Positions 1 to 8,442 of a stretch of DNA of 59,996 nt are shown here, one piece after another (the stretch's first letter is position 1; each line of letters opens with the position of its first letter). The notes beneath the pieces were generated by a model. The model saw nothing but the letters and a program-made list of their open reading frames with translations. It was not told the DNA's origin and did not search any database. Source of the DNA: an uncultured bacterium (GTDB lineage: Bacteria; Desulfobacterota_D; UBA1144); the NCBI GenBank assembly GCA_913050325.1, contig CAJWZP010000007.1, forward strand, positions 1 through 59,996, in the 5' to 3' direction. Made by a program: the position numbers and the translations under genes.

Positions 1-54
<54 letters not shown>

Positions 55-208
55 TTTTATTATTCAAATAAAAAGAATAATCAAAGTAAATTACACTAGG
101 TTTTAAGTTTTGCAAATTTTCTAGTGGCCCTCCCGAATATGATTTTAGTTTTCAATTGATATACTATTATCATATTAAATTTAGAAAGTATTAATTAATA
201 AAGTTTAG

Positions 209-706
209 TTATTTATTATAAAGAACTTCTTTCTTGTCAGCGAAGAAAATGGATTTAGTAATTATATAAATTAATGCAACTAAAGATATCTGCTCAACAA
301 CCATTGAGGAGAGTTTTAAGATAGCAAAATCAGCAGATATAAACCTAACAAGCCAACTAGATAAAATATCTAGCAAGCAGGCGGAAAAAGAGACTACAAT
401 AAGCCAAATCTTAACAACATTTGATAAATTACTGAAGAGCATTAAATGATTTAGGGTCATCAAAATAATACCCATAGCAAAAAGATGGAAGTGTGTCTCT
501 TCTACAATTGACCCATAGCTTTTTGGCTGCCTAAACGTTTCAGGATTACCAAGGTAATAATTAATAATTTCTTGAATAGTGAAGCCAATTTTTGTCATAA
601 ATAAAAAATTTGTAACAATAAGGCCAATAAAGAACACCAATGAAAACAATATAATTAGTTTCAAAGCAAAATTCTTGTTTAAATCTTTTGTAATAAAAAA
701 ACGCAT
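209..706 (-). CDS. Four-helix inner-membrane protein with an HxH motif, likely partner of the FMN-binding protein
   Basis: A 165-residue protein with about four hydrophobic helices and little else. It has no named function that I can assign. The most distinctive part is an EETHFHLF stretch with H72 and H74, followed by H87 in the next helix turn; histidines placed like this in membrane helices often bind haem or metal, which is inference here. It lies 14 bases downstream of the FMN-binding protein gene on the same strand, so the two are probably cotranscribed. A role as the membrane electron carrier that feeds the periplasmic flavoprotein fits the neighbourhood (porin, FTR1, ApbE), but no motif proves it. 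Confidence 0.8.
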   Translation of the reverse strand: MRFFITKDLNKNFALKLIILFSLVFFIGLIVTNFLFMTKIGFTIQEIINYYLGNPETFRQPKSYGSIVEETHFHLFAMGIILMTLNHLMLFSNLSNVVKIWLIVVSFSACLLDILSSWLVRFISADFAILKLSSMVVEQISLVALIYIITKSIFFADKKEVLYNK

Positions 707-720
707 TTAAAAACTTACAC

Positions 721-1242
721 TTAGTTATAAATCAAAGAGTATAAATTAGCAACTCTCTTGATAGCTTTTGTAGTTTCGTTATAAGAGATTGTTGAGTTTG
801 CAACCCTAATGATCTCATTATACTTAGGCATTTGAGCGGGGAGAGTTTTATTGTAAAACTGTTTGAACCAACTGCCTGACATTATGTATTCTTCAGGTTC
901 ATAAAAAGCTATTACTTCGGAGGACTTCATTCTTCCACCGTTATCAAAAACAATGAACAACGTTTGAGTTCTTGTTCTAAGTTTATGGGTGATGACAAAA
1001 GCAGTGAATTTTCTATTAGATCCACTAGCAGCTTCATAATAAGTAAATACTCTACTTTGAAATCTAGATTCAGCTTTCTCAGTTAAATCTTTGACTAATT
1101 TTTTTGTTAAATAAACTTTTTCTTTTTTAATATCTAACCCTGGGAAGTACTTTTCAAGTGCTTGATCTATGGTCATATTGACCTTGGAGTAGGATGGAAA
1201 AGTCAGAATTAAAACTAAAAATAATATGTTGAAAAGTTTCAT
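721..1242 (-). CDS. Periplasmic FMN-binding domain protein (probable ApbE substrate)
   Basis: 173 residues with a signal peptide (about residues 1-19, ending FPSYS). The middle contains VIAFYEPEEYIMSG followed by WFKQF, typical of FMN_bind domains. The C-terminal IIRVANSTIS aligns without gaps with the family flavinylation motif (I..VSGATIS), keeping the acceptor threonine as T151 but with ANS in place of SGA. In this family ApbE attaches FMN covalently to that threonine, and an apbE gene lies 3 kb away in the divergent operon. Likely a periplasmic one-electron carrier. A TATAAT box lies six bases before the ATG with no Shine-Dalgarno, so the mRNA may be leaderless. The divergence of the SGA residues leaves actual flavinylation unproven. 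Confidence 0.78.
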   Translation of the reverse strand: MKLFNILFLVLILTFPSYSKVNMTIDQALEKYFPGLDIKKEKVYLTKKLVKDLTEKAESRFQSRVFTYYEAASGSNRKFTAFVITHKLRTRTQTLFIVFDNGGRMKSSEVIAFYEPEEYIMSGSWFKQFYNKTLPAQMPKYNEIIRVANSTISYNETTKAIKRVANLYSLIYN

Positions 1243-1268
1243 TTTTTTATTATAACTAAATAGTATAC

Positions 1269-1342
1269 GAGTGCCACCTACAAGAGGTTTTTTTCACCGT
1301 TGACCAAGCGGCGGGTTGTCGAGAGAGATGTAGATGGCACTC
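1269..1342 (-). ncRNA. Structured RNA element upstream of the FMN-binding gene
   Basis: Bases 1269-1282 and 1329-1342 form a 14-base-pair outer stem. Inside it, 1295-1299 and 1309-1313 form a 5-pair stem with a 9-base loop. On the minus strand each stem has one G-U wobble where the plus strand would have an A-C mismatch, so the RNA is read from the minus strand. The element is much more GC-rich than its surroundings and has no U-tract after the stem, so it is not an ordinary terminator. It starts just after an 11-base word that is also found at the porin promoter. It matches no RNA family I recognise. Confidence 0.6.
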
Positions 1343-1376
1343 CAACAATACAATATGCGTTTACACGGTCATATTC

Positions 1377-2654
1377 TTAAAATATATATCCGACACCAAT
1401 GTTATACTGAGTATAATCATTATTAGTACCTGGATTTGTATGTCTTAATTGATCAAGTTTTAAAACAATATTAGCTATTGGCTTGATTGATACACCAACA
1501 TTGTAATACTGTAAATCTTGATAATTTCTGTTTGATGTTGCACTTGAATCTGTAGCTTTATGGAAGTTTAAGTTCTCATATCTAAAGAAAGGTGCGACAT
1601 ACCAACTGGCTCCCATCATTGGTCCAATGTCTTTTGCTACTTCCCAGTAGTAACCGACTTGTTTTGTACCAAATTTAGTGTTAGCAGCATCAGTTATATA
1701 TGCATTAAATCTATCAATGTTTGATAATTTATGGTTTGTGTATAGTGCTCTATATTCAAAACCAGCAAGCTCACCCATTAAATAGATTGTTCTCCATTCA
1801 ACTCTTGATTTAGGATCATTCATGTCATAAGAAGAAGCAGTAGAACCAGATGGTTGAATATTACCTCTATAATATGAAGCACCAATAACAGTACTGTTAT
1901 TCATGTTGTACTTGACAGAACCTGTAATCGCAAGTTCGTTTGCAGTTGATGAACTACCTTTACTTCTAAAATTCTTGTTAGTATTACCGTCAGCACCAGT
2001 GCCTGGGTTTTTTAGAGAAGTAATATAATAAGCTTTCCATTCGATTGTCTTATTATCAGTTTCACCAAAAAGACCTACACCATTTTCCCTATTTGTTGTA
2101 GGAAGCATAGTTGTTTCAGTTTGAGGTCTGTAAACCCCATGGAACAATGTAGGCTCATGAAGTTCGTTGATTATACCTGTAGGTAAAAGAAGCAAACCTG
2201 CTCTAAAACCTAAATTACCATTTAAAGCTTTTGGTAAATAATCGATATAAGCGAACTCTAAAAATGATTCATCTGCGTGTTCGATTTCAATCTCAGTGTT
2301 AAGAGACCATTCATCAGTAAATTTATATCCTATATAGAATACTCCACGATATGCATCAGTTTGGTCAGTTTTTTGCTCATTTGCATAAAACTTTCCTACT
2401 AATTCACCATAACCACCGATCGAAAGACCTGCAGATGTGTTATAAACTTTGGAAGCTGCGTCACCAAAACCATATTGTTGGCCTAATGAACCGCCCATTC
2501 CACCTTGTTTAAGTAATTCGACTTCTTCAGTTAATGCATCTAATCTTTCTTCCATAGATTGAGCAGAAGCATCTTTAGCAGTAAATAAACTACCAAATGA
2601 TAAACTGAAAAGCATTACAAAAACTAGTAATAGCTTAAAGTTAGAATTTGTCAT
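1377..2654 (-). CDS. Outer-membrane porin, phosphate-selective porin O/P-like
   Basis: 425 residues. It has a signal peptide ending in DASAQS, then a short coiled coil (SMEERLDALTEEVELLKQ), as in trimeric porins of the OprO/OprP type. The rest is a run of amphipathic beta strands that ends in the aromatic residue F (GVGYIF), as expected for a beta barrel. The start is fixed by a strong ribosome-binding site (AAGGAGG) about 11 bases upstream. Its position in front of the FMN-binding gene and opposite the FTR1 operon suggests that it admits an iron complex or another anion; the substrate is not readable from sequence. Confidence 0.85.
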   Translation of the reverse strand: MTNSNFKLLLVFVMLFSLSFGSLFTAKDASAQSMEERLDALTEEVELLKQGGMGGSLGQQYGFGDAASKVYNTSAGLSIGGYGELVGKFYANEQKTDQTDAYRGVFYIGYKFTDEWSLNTEIEIEHADESFLEFAYIDYLPKALNGNLGFRAGLLLLPTGIINELHEPTLFHGVYRPQTETTMLPTTNRENGVGLFGETDNKTIEWKAYYITSLKNPGTGADGNTNKNFRSKGSSSTANELAITGSVKYNMNNSTVIGASYYRGNIQPSGSTASSYDMNDPKSRVEWRTIYLMGELAGFEYRALYTNHKLSNIDRFNAYITDAANTKFGTKQVGYYWEVAKDIGPMMGASWYVAPFFRYENLNFHKATDSSATSNRNYQDLQYYNVGVSIKPIANIVLKLDQLRHTNPGTNNDYTQYNIGVGYIF

Positions 2655-2682
2655 AATAACCTTAACCTCCTTGTTGATTATA

Positions 2683-2711
2683 ACATTGTGGACTCACAAT
2701 ATCCACAATGT
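2683..2711 (-). promoter_or_regulatory. Perfect 10-base inverted repeat in the porin 5' leader
   Basis: ACATTGTGGA (2683-2692) and TCCACAATGT (2702-2711) are exact reverse complements separated by nine bases. The repeat sits just after the expected porin transcription start and between two divergent operons. It can be an operator for a dimeric regulator (a metal regulator would suit the genes) or a stabilising 5' hairpin in the porin mRNA. Confidence 0.6.
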
Positions 2712-2719
2712 CCAACAAT

Positions 2720-2747
2720 ACTATAATGAAATATTATCTAAAATCAA
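2720..2747 (-). promoter_or_regulatory. Porin promoter
   Basis: On the minus strand TTGATT (2747-2742), a 16-base spacer and TATAGT (2725-2720) make a good sigma-70 promoter. It places transcription start near 2713, immediately before the inverted repeat. The word GTATTGTTGGA that overlaps the -10 box and the start site recurs at about 1341-1351, before the structured RNA. Confidence 0.5.
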
Positions 2748-2816
2748 GAAAAATTTATAAATAATTGACATAATAAAAAAATTGTATAAATTTATGGACA
2801 AGTGAGGTCTATAATT

Positions 2817-3191
2817 ATGAGTAAATTCAAATTTATATATATTATTTCATTATTGTTAATTCCAATTATTCTAACTTTTACCGCATTATCTGCTAAAGCA
2901 GATTTTGATCCAATAAAAAAACAAATTGAAAAATTTCAAGTTATTTTGAAAGAAAACAAGAAAATAGATAAATCCACCCTAAAAGAAAATTTGGAAATCT
3001 TGCTTGAAAAAGCTGCTTTAATTGAAAATGAAGTAGCAAGCACTGACATAAATGCCGACTTAGGCTTATTAATGAATAAGTATGTAACCAATAACAAGAA
3101 AAATGGTGTTAAAAGTTCAGAATTAAGTTATTGGATAAAACACTTGTACGATGACATTCAAATGTTCAAAGACATGGGCATTGAAGGCTAA
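2817..3191 (+). CDS. Small secreted helical protein of the FTR1 operon
   Basis: About 124 residues from the ATG at 2817, which has GAGG nine bases upstream; an in-frame GTG at 2802 is less likely because that ribosome-binding site lies inside it. A signal peptide (to about ALSAKA) is followed by a charged, mostly helical domain with no cysteines and no recognisable motif. It ends two bases before the FTR1 start, so it is the first gene of that operon. Some FTR1 proteins carry an extra N-terminal periplasmic helical domain; this may be a separate version of it, acting as an iron-binding partner. That role is inferred from position only. Confidence 0.75.
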   Translation: MSKFKFIYIISLLLIPIILTFTALSAKADFDPIKKQIEKFQVILKENKKIDKSTLKENLEILLEKAALIENEVASTDINADLGLLMNKYVTNNKKNGVKSSELSYWIKHLYDDIQMFKDMGIEG

Positions 3192-3193
3192 TA

Positions 3194-3976
3194 ATGCTAA
3201 GTACAGCATTCATCTCTTCATTTACAATAATATTTCGTGAAGCATTAGAAGCTGTAATTATCATTGCAGCAGTTTACGCATACCTAAAGAAGATTGATGA
3301 TACTAAGGGCAAGAAAATTATTCATTATGCATGGATTTCATCATTACTAATAGGTGTATTAACATTTCTTGGAGCAAATTATTTATTCACTTTAACTTAT
3401 GCAGACGCAGAAGTTGTCGAAGGTGCAACAAGTATTTTCGCATCTTTAATTTTATTTTACGTTGGTGTTTGGTTCGCGACAAAAGCCGAAAAAAACAAGT
3501 GGAAAGAATACTTGCAATCAAAAGTTGATGCAGCTGTTTCAAAAAAAGATTTATGGGCATTATTCTTTGTAGTATTTTTCGCCGTTTACAGAGAAGTATT
3601 AGAAACAATACTCTTCTATCAAGCGCTTCTTTTTCAATTTGATATCCAAGATATTACATTAGGTTTTGTAGTCGGTATTTTAATAGTTTCTATAGTTTCT
3701 TATATAATTCTTAAAATGTCTCTTATTATTAATTTGAGGGTATATTTTATTTTCACTAGTATATTATTATTTTTCTTATCTTTATCCTTTATGGGTTATG
3801 GAATAACAGAATTGCAAGAAGTTGGAATGATTTCTACTACTATTATCGATATTCCTAATATTACTATTCTTGGCTTATACCCTACTCTAGAAACCTCTCT
3901 TCCACAATTAATAATGATATTAATATTACTAATATCAGCTTATAAAACATTTTTTAAATCAAGCTACGCAAATTGA
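3194..3976 (+). CDS. FTR1-family iron permease
   Basis: 260 residues with about seven membrane helices. Two copies of the family's REXLE iron-coordination motif are present: REALE at residues 15-19 and REVLE at 133-137, each inside a helix. FTR1/EfeU proteins move ferric iron across the inner membrane and usually need an electron-transfer partner. Here the neighbours are ApbE, an FMN-binding protein and a His-rich membrane protein rather than EfeO/EfeB. The stop codon overlaps the apbE start (TTGA), so the two are translationally coupled. Confidence 0.92.
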   Translation: MLSTAFISSFTIIFREALEAVIIIAAVYAYLKKIDDTKGKKIIHYAWISSLLIGVLTFLGANYLFTLTYADAEVVEGATSIFASLILFYVGVWFATKAEKNKWKEYLQSKVDAAVSKKDLWALFFVVFFAVYREVLETILFYQALLFQFDIQDITLGFVVGILIVSIVSYIILKMSLIINLRVYFIFTSILLFFLSLSFMGYGITELQEVGMISTTIIDIPNITILGLYPTLETSLPQLIMILILLISAYKTFFKSSYAN

Positions 3977-4953
3977 AAAAGGTTTATTTTTTAACATTTC
4001 TTACTTTTTTTCTGATACATACAAATGTTTATTCCTACGAATATGAAAGAAGTTTTATTTCATGGGGTACAAATTTTGATATTCGTATTAATTCAGATAT
4101 TCCTGAAAATGATCTTGATGACATTACTCAGAATATATTAGAAATTCTAGAAGACCTAAACAAAAAATTCAATAGTTATGATAAATCATCTGAAATTTCA
4201 AAATTAAATTTGACTAAGAAAAAAGAAGAAAAAATATCAAAAGAACTTTTTGACATAATTAATATTTCAAAAAATTACCATAATAAAACTATGGGTTATT
4301 TTGATATTACGATTGGTGCAATAACTGAACAATTTTCTTTTGAAAAAAATAATGAAAAAACAGAGTTATTAAAAAATAATAAATTTATCAAAAATTGCAC
4401 AGGGTGGGATAAAATTGAACTTAAATTTGAAAATTCTTCAGTTATGAAGAAAAGTGATTGTTTAAAATTTGATTTAGGAGGCTTAGCGGAAGGTTATGCA
4501 ATTAAAAAAATAATTGAGTTTCTTGAGTTTTATAAAATTGAAGATGCAATCATAAATTTTGGGGGTAATATCTCAACCTTATCAAAAAAAAATAAATGGT
4601 TAATTAAAATTCTAGAGCCTAGGGTTGAATATAAAATCTATGATGAAATTGAGTTAAATAATTTATCTATATCTGTGTCCTCAAAATACTCAAAAACTGT
4701 TGTTGATAATGGCATATCTTATTCTCATATATTTAATCCTGTAAAGAAAAAACTTTTAATTAAAAAAAATATATCTGTTTCGGTTATATCAGATGATCCG
4801 GTTTATTGCGATGTTATGTCAACTACTTTGATAACAATGGGTAAAGAAAAAATGCTTAAAACAATAAAACTAAATGATATTAAAGCTATTGTATTAGAGA
4901 GTGCTGAAAATGAAGCATCAGTCATATACGACTTTAGAAAATTAGATCGTTAA
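3973..4953 (+). CDS. apbE: FAD:protein FMN transferase (ApbE)
   Basis: 326 residues with an N-terminal signal or anchor segment. ApbE hallmarks are the DLGGLAEGYAIKKI segment, the INFGGNIS segment, and near the C-terminus a YCDVMSTTL stretch that corresponds to the magnesium-binding D-x-x-ST motif. ApbE moves FMN from FAD to a threonine of periplasmic flavoproteins. The likely client is the FMN-binding protein at 721-1242. The only start that fits is TTG at 3973, overlapping the FTR1 stop by four bases. Confidence 0.92.
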   Translation: MKKVYFLTFLTFFLIHTNVYSYEYERSFISWGTNFDIRINSDIPENDLDDITQNILEILEDLNKKFNSYDKSSEISKLNLTKKKEEKISKELFDIINISKNYHNKTMGYFDITIGAITEQFSFEKNNEKTELLKNNKFIKNCTGWDKIELKFENSSVMKKSDCLKFDLGGLAEGYAIKKIIEFLEFYKIEDAIINFGGNISTLSKKNKWLIKILEPRVEYKIYDEIELNNLSISVSSKYSKTVVDNGISYSHIFNPVKKKLLIKKNISVSVISDDPVYCDVMSTTLITMGKEKMLKTIKLNDIKAIVLESAENEASVIYDFRKLDR

Positions 4954-5026
4954 TCGGGGTGAGAGGGCTCGAACCTCCGACCCCCTGTTCCCAAAACAGG
5001 TGCGCTACCAGCTGCGCTACACCCCG
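4954..5026 (-). tRNA. tRNA-Pro (anticodon TGG)
   Basis: The minus strand reads CGGGGTG...CACCCCG with discriminator A. The anticodon stem CCTGT/ACAGG surrounds loop TTTGGGA, giving TGG. The T arm has GGTTCGAGCCC. No CCA is encoded after the discriminator base. Confidence 0.95.
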
Positions 5027-5072
5027 ATTAAAGAATCAATTATACATATTTAGAGAAAAACAACAATTCTTT

Positions 5073-6716
5073 TTAAATTTCATAAAATTGCTGATTAAAC
5101 TTAAAAATCTTAGAATATTCACTGTCTTTCTGTATTAATTCATCATGTGTACCAGTTTCAATTAATTTACCATTGCTTAAAATTATAATTTTATCATTAT
5201 CCTTTATAAGATTTAATCTATGAGCTATTAGAATTGATGTTTTATCTTTTACTTTGTCTAGATAATCTTTTACATCTTTTTCTAGATCTAAATCTAAATT
5301 GGAGGTTGCTTCATCTAAAATTATTACATGAAAAGGTTTCTCCAAAGTTTGTTTTACATTTCTTATTTGCTTTTCCCCTACAGATCTTAATGCATCAAAG
5401 CTATTTATGTTTTCATCATCAATTACAATATTAAATAATGCGGTGTCTTGCATAATTACTGAAAAATTTTCTCTAATTGAGTTAAAATTATATTTTTCTA
5501 GTTCAATTCCATCAATTAGTATTTCACCTTTTTTTGGTGTATAAAATCCTAGCAGAAGATTCATTATTGTAGTTTTACCGGAACCAGTAGAGCCCAACAT
5601 AAGTATTGAATCTCCCTTATTAATTTTTAAATTAAAATTTTTCAAAACCCAATTCTCTTCACCACCATATGAGAACCAAATATTTTTAAATTCTATGCAT
5701 TGAAAATTTCTAGGGAATTCGATATTACCAAACTTTTCTCTATCAACTTTAGCGATATTGAAAAGATTCTCACTAGCAGCAAGTGCAGACTGTAAAATAT
5801 CATACTTATCAGCTAAATCTAAAATTGGTCTAAAAATCATTCTTAAAAAAAATAATATTGCCAATAATTCTCCAACTGAGAGATTATTAGAGACAATTTC
5901 TCTACCTCCAATCCACACAATAGTAGCGGTTGAAAAAACAGACATAAATTCTATAAATGGACGATAGACAGCAAAAGTATACATTTGCTCCATGTTTGCA
6001 GAAAAATTTTCATTACTCAATGATTTAAATCTATTTAAGTTTTCATCGGACTTATTATATATTTTTAGTAATCTAATACCTCTTATTGATTCATTAATGA
6101 AAGAATTTAGTTTTGATATAGTTAATCTTAACTTGGTGTAAACCCTCCTTAATCTTTTTCTATATAAAAAAGCAAATACAATAATAAAAATTGTTATTAA
6201 AATAATTGAAAAAGTTAAATTGTAATTATATTGGAACATTACATAAATAACACCAACAATAACTAATAAATCCTTAACAAACTGAACAAGCACATTCGTA
6301 TAAAACTCATTTAATGCATTAACATCATTTGTGACCCTAGTTGTAATTCTTCCAACACTTTGTTTATCAAAAAATTGTTGAGGTAAATTTAAAACATGAT
6401 CAAAAACATCATCTCTGATATTTTTCATTATTTTTTGACCAGTGATATTCAGAATATAGCTAAATGTTGAACTAAAAATAAACACGCCAACTATTAGACC
6501 TAAAATTTTGAATGATGAATTTTTTATGTTTTCATATGTTGATTTTGATTCAACTATATTATCAACTACCTCTTTTATATTTATTGGGACTAGTAACTCA
6601 AAAATTGCAACAACTACCATTGCGAAGAAAGCTACGAAAATAAACGCCTTATAAGGTTTCGCAAAACTAAGCAACCAGAACAAAATATTTTTATCAGTAA
6701 ATTGATTTCTATACAT
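5073..6716 (-). CDS. ABC exporter half-transporter, subunit with the degenerate signature motif
   Basis: 547 residues: a six-helix exporter domain (about 1-320) and a nucleotide-binding domain. Walker A GSTGSGKT lies near residue 376, the Q-loop MQDTALF near 420, Walker B VIILDEATSNLD has the catalytic Glu, and the H-loop IAHRL has its His. The signature LSGGQ is replaced by SVGEKQ (about 441). Only some 20 residues separate Q-loop and signature, against about 55 in its partner, so part of the helical subdomain is missing. It overlaps the partner gene by eight bases. The pair resembles MdlA/MdlB-type multidrug or lipid exporters; the substrate is unknown. Confidence 0.9.
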   Translation of the reverse strand: MYRNQFTDKNILFWLLSFAKPYKAFIFVAFFAMVVVAIFELLVPINIKEVVDNIVESKSTYENIKNSSFKILGLIVGVFIFSSTFSYILNITGQKIMKNIRDDVFDHVLNLPQQFFDKQSVGRITTRVTNDVNALNEFYTNVLVQFVKDLLVIVGVIYVMFQYNYNLTFSIILITIFIIVFAFLYRKRLRRVYTKLRLTISKLNSFINESIRGIRLLKIYNKSDENLNRFKSLSNENFSANMEQMYTFAVYRPFIEFMSVFSTATIVWIGGREIVSNNLSVGELLAILFFLRMIFRPILDLADKYDILQSALAASENLFNIAKVDREKFGNIEFPRNFQCIEFKNIWFSYGGEENWVLKNFNLKINKGDSILMLGSTGSGKTTIMNLLLGFYTPKKGEILIDGIELEKYNFNSIRENFSVIMQDTALFNIVIDDENINSFDALRSVGEKQIRNVKQTLEKPFHVIILDEATSNLDLDLEKDVKDYLDKVKDKTSILIAHRLNLIKDNDKIIILSNGKLIETGTHDELIQKDSEYSKIFKFNQQFYEI

Positions 6717-8442
6717 TACTACTACCTGGTAATATTTTTTGAATTGATAATAATTGATTGAATAAATTATTATTTTTTATAAGATCACTAGATTTGCCCA
6801 TCTCAACAATGTTCCCAGAATCTAAAACTATAATTTTATCTAATGAATAAATTGTTGAAATCCTTGATGAAATAATTATTAAAAATTTATCTTTAAATTC
6901 ATTTTTTAAATTTTTTAAAATTTTAAGTTCAGTGTCGACATCCAATGAAGACAGTGTGTCATCAATTATGATAATTTCCGGATTTTGATATAGGGCTCTA
7001 GCGATTGAAACCCTTTGTCGTTGACCGCCTGATAAGGTAACTCCCCTTTCCCCAATAATTTCATCTAATCCATTTTCAAGATTTGATAAATCCTTTGTAA
7101 AACCTGCTAAATCAAGACATTTGAGGATTTTTTTATCATTTGTAAAATTATCAAAAAACGATACATTTTCTCTTAAGCTACCAGAAAAAATAACAGGATT
7201 TTGTGGCACATATAAAATTTTTTCTCTAATTGAATATTTATTTAATCTTGTTATTTCTTTATCATTTATAAAAATATTTTGAGACTCAATGTCTTTTAGT
7301 AAAAGATTCGCAAGAGATGTTTTACCTGATCCAGTTTTACCGGTTATACCAAGTGATTCACCTTTTTTTATTTCGAAACTAATATTATTTAGTATATTTT
7401 TATCCTCAATTTTGAATTTAGCATTCTTAAAATTTACATTAATTATTGAAGTTAAAGATTCAAGGTTTGATTCATCATTTTCTATATCTTGATTCATTAT
7501 AGAATCGACACGACTCAAACAAGCATTTCCTCTTTTTAACCAATCAACTGCTAACCCCATAGCCACAACGGGCCATCCCAGCATGGTTAAATAAACCATT
7601 AGCGAGGAAAATTCTCCTATTGTTATTTTTCCATCAATAACCATTTTGCTTCCAATAAAAATAAACACAAAAATTGACAAGCCAGTAAAAAAAGTAATTA
7701 AAGGTTGATAGCCCGCCCAAATTTTAACTAAACTTAAATTAACTTTTTCATAATCTTTACTCTTAGATTTAAATTGTTTTAATTGGTCATTTTGAACGTT
7801 TAAGGATTTTATAACTCTTATTGAAAAAATTATTTTTCTTGCCTCTTCCGTAAGTTTTGAAAAAGATGATTGAACATTAAGAAATAACTTTTCAATCAAA
7901 TCACCATATTTAACAATTAGTAAACCCATAATGAAGAATGGTATTGAGGCATAAGCAGTAAATATAGGAGATATAAAAAACATAGATATAAATATAAAAA
8001 CTAACAAGACAATGCCGTCATATGCTACTACCACACCAAATCCACAAGCCATTTTAATAGTTTCTATGTCGTTTACACCTCTTGCCATAAAATCTCCAAC
8101 AGTATTTTTTTGGTATGAATCCTGAGATAATTTTTGAACTTTTTCAAAATAAGAATCTCTTAATTTTCTTTCTATTCTTCTGGATGTTCCTAAAAGAAAA
8201 TATCTCCAAACAAACCTAAAAATAGCCATAATTATTCCGCAACCGATTAAATAAAGCGCTGATTCATTCACTAAAGATATTATTTCTGTTTCACTATTTA
8301 ATGTAGATATGCCATCTACAACCTTGCCTATTAATATTGGGACAATTAGTTGCATCATATCTACCATTGTTAATCCTATAATTCCAAAGAATATATTTTT
8401 TTTATGATTTTTTAGCAGTGAATATAATGTTCTTTTTTTCAT
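6709..8442 (-). CDS. ABC exporter half-transporter, partner with canonical signature but degenerate Walker B
   Basis: 577 residues: six-helix exporter domain (about 1-310) and nucleotide-binding domain with Walker A GKTGSGKT (about 364), Q-loop PQNPVIF (about 411) and a perfect signature LSGGQRQR (about 466). Walker B ends IIIIDD, so the catalytic Glu is Asp, and the H-loop His is Ser (SSRIST). These losses complement those in the downstream subunit. In a heterodimer, Walker A/B of the 547-aa subunit would pair with this signature to form one good ATP site, and the other site would be inactive. First gene of the two-gene operon. Confidence 0.92.
   Translation of the reverse strand: MKKRTLYSLLKNHKKNIFFGIIGLTMVDMMQLIVPILIGKVVDGISTLNSETEIISLVNESALYLIGCGIIMAIFRFVWRYFLLGTSRRIERKLRDSYFEKVQKLSQDSYQKNTVGDFMARGVNDIETIKMACGFGVVVAYDGIVLLVFIFISMFFISPIFTAYASIPFFIMGLLIVKYGDLIEKLFLNVQSSFSKLTEEARKIIFSIRVIKSLNVQNDQLKQFKSKSKDYEKVNLSLVKIWAGYQPLITFFTGLSIFVFIFIGSKMVIDGKITIGEFSSLMVYLTMLGWPVVAMGLAVDWLKRGNACLSRVDSIMNQDIENDESNLESLTSIINVNFKNAKFKIEDKNILNNISFEIKKGESLGITGKTGSGKTSLANLLLKDIESQNIFINDKEITRLNKYSIREKILYVPQNPVIFSGSLRENVSFFDNFTNDKKILKCLDLAGFTKDLSNLENGLDEIIGERGVTLSGGQRQRVSIARALYQNPEIIIIDDTLSSLDVDTELKILKNLKNEFKDKFLIIISSRISTIYSLDKIIVLDSGNIVEMGKSSDLIKNNNLFNQLLSIQKILPGSSNV

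Noticed and set aside
55-208. Gap between tRNA-Arg and the four-helix protein gene, examined for genes, hairpins and a tRNA promoter
   Set aside because: No frame, stem or repeat stands out. A TTGATT/TAATAA pair on the minus strand would place transcription start inside the tRNA, so I do not call it a promoter.
2683-2711. Inverted repeat as a terminator of the divergent operon
   Set aside because: No U-tract follows on either strand, and it lies upstream of both first genes.
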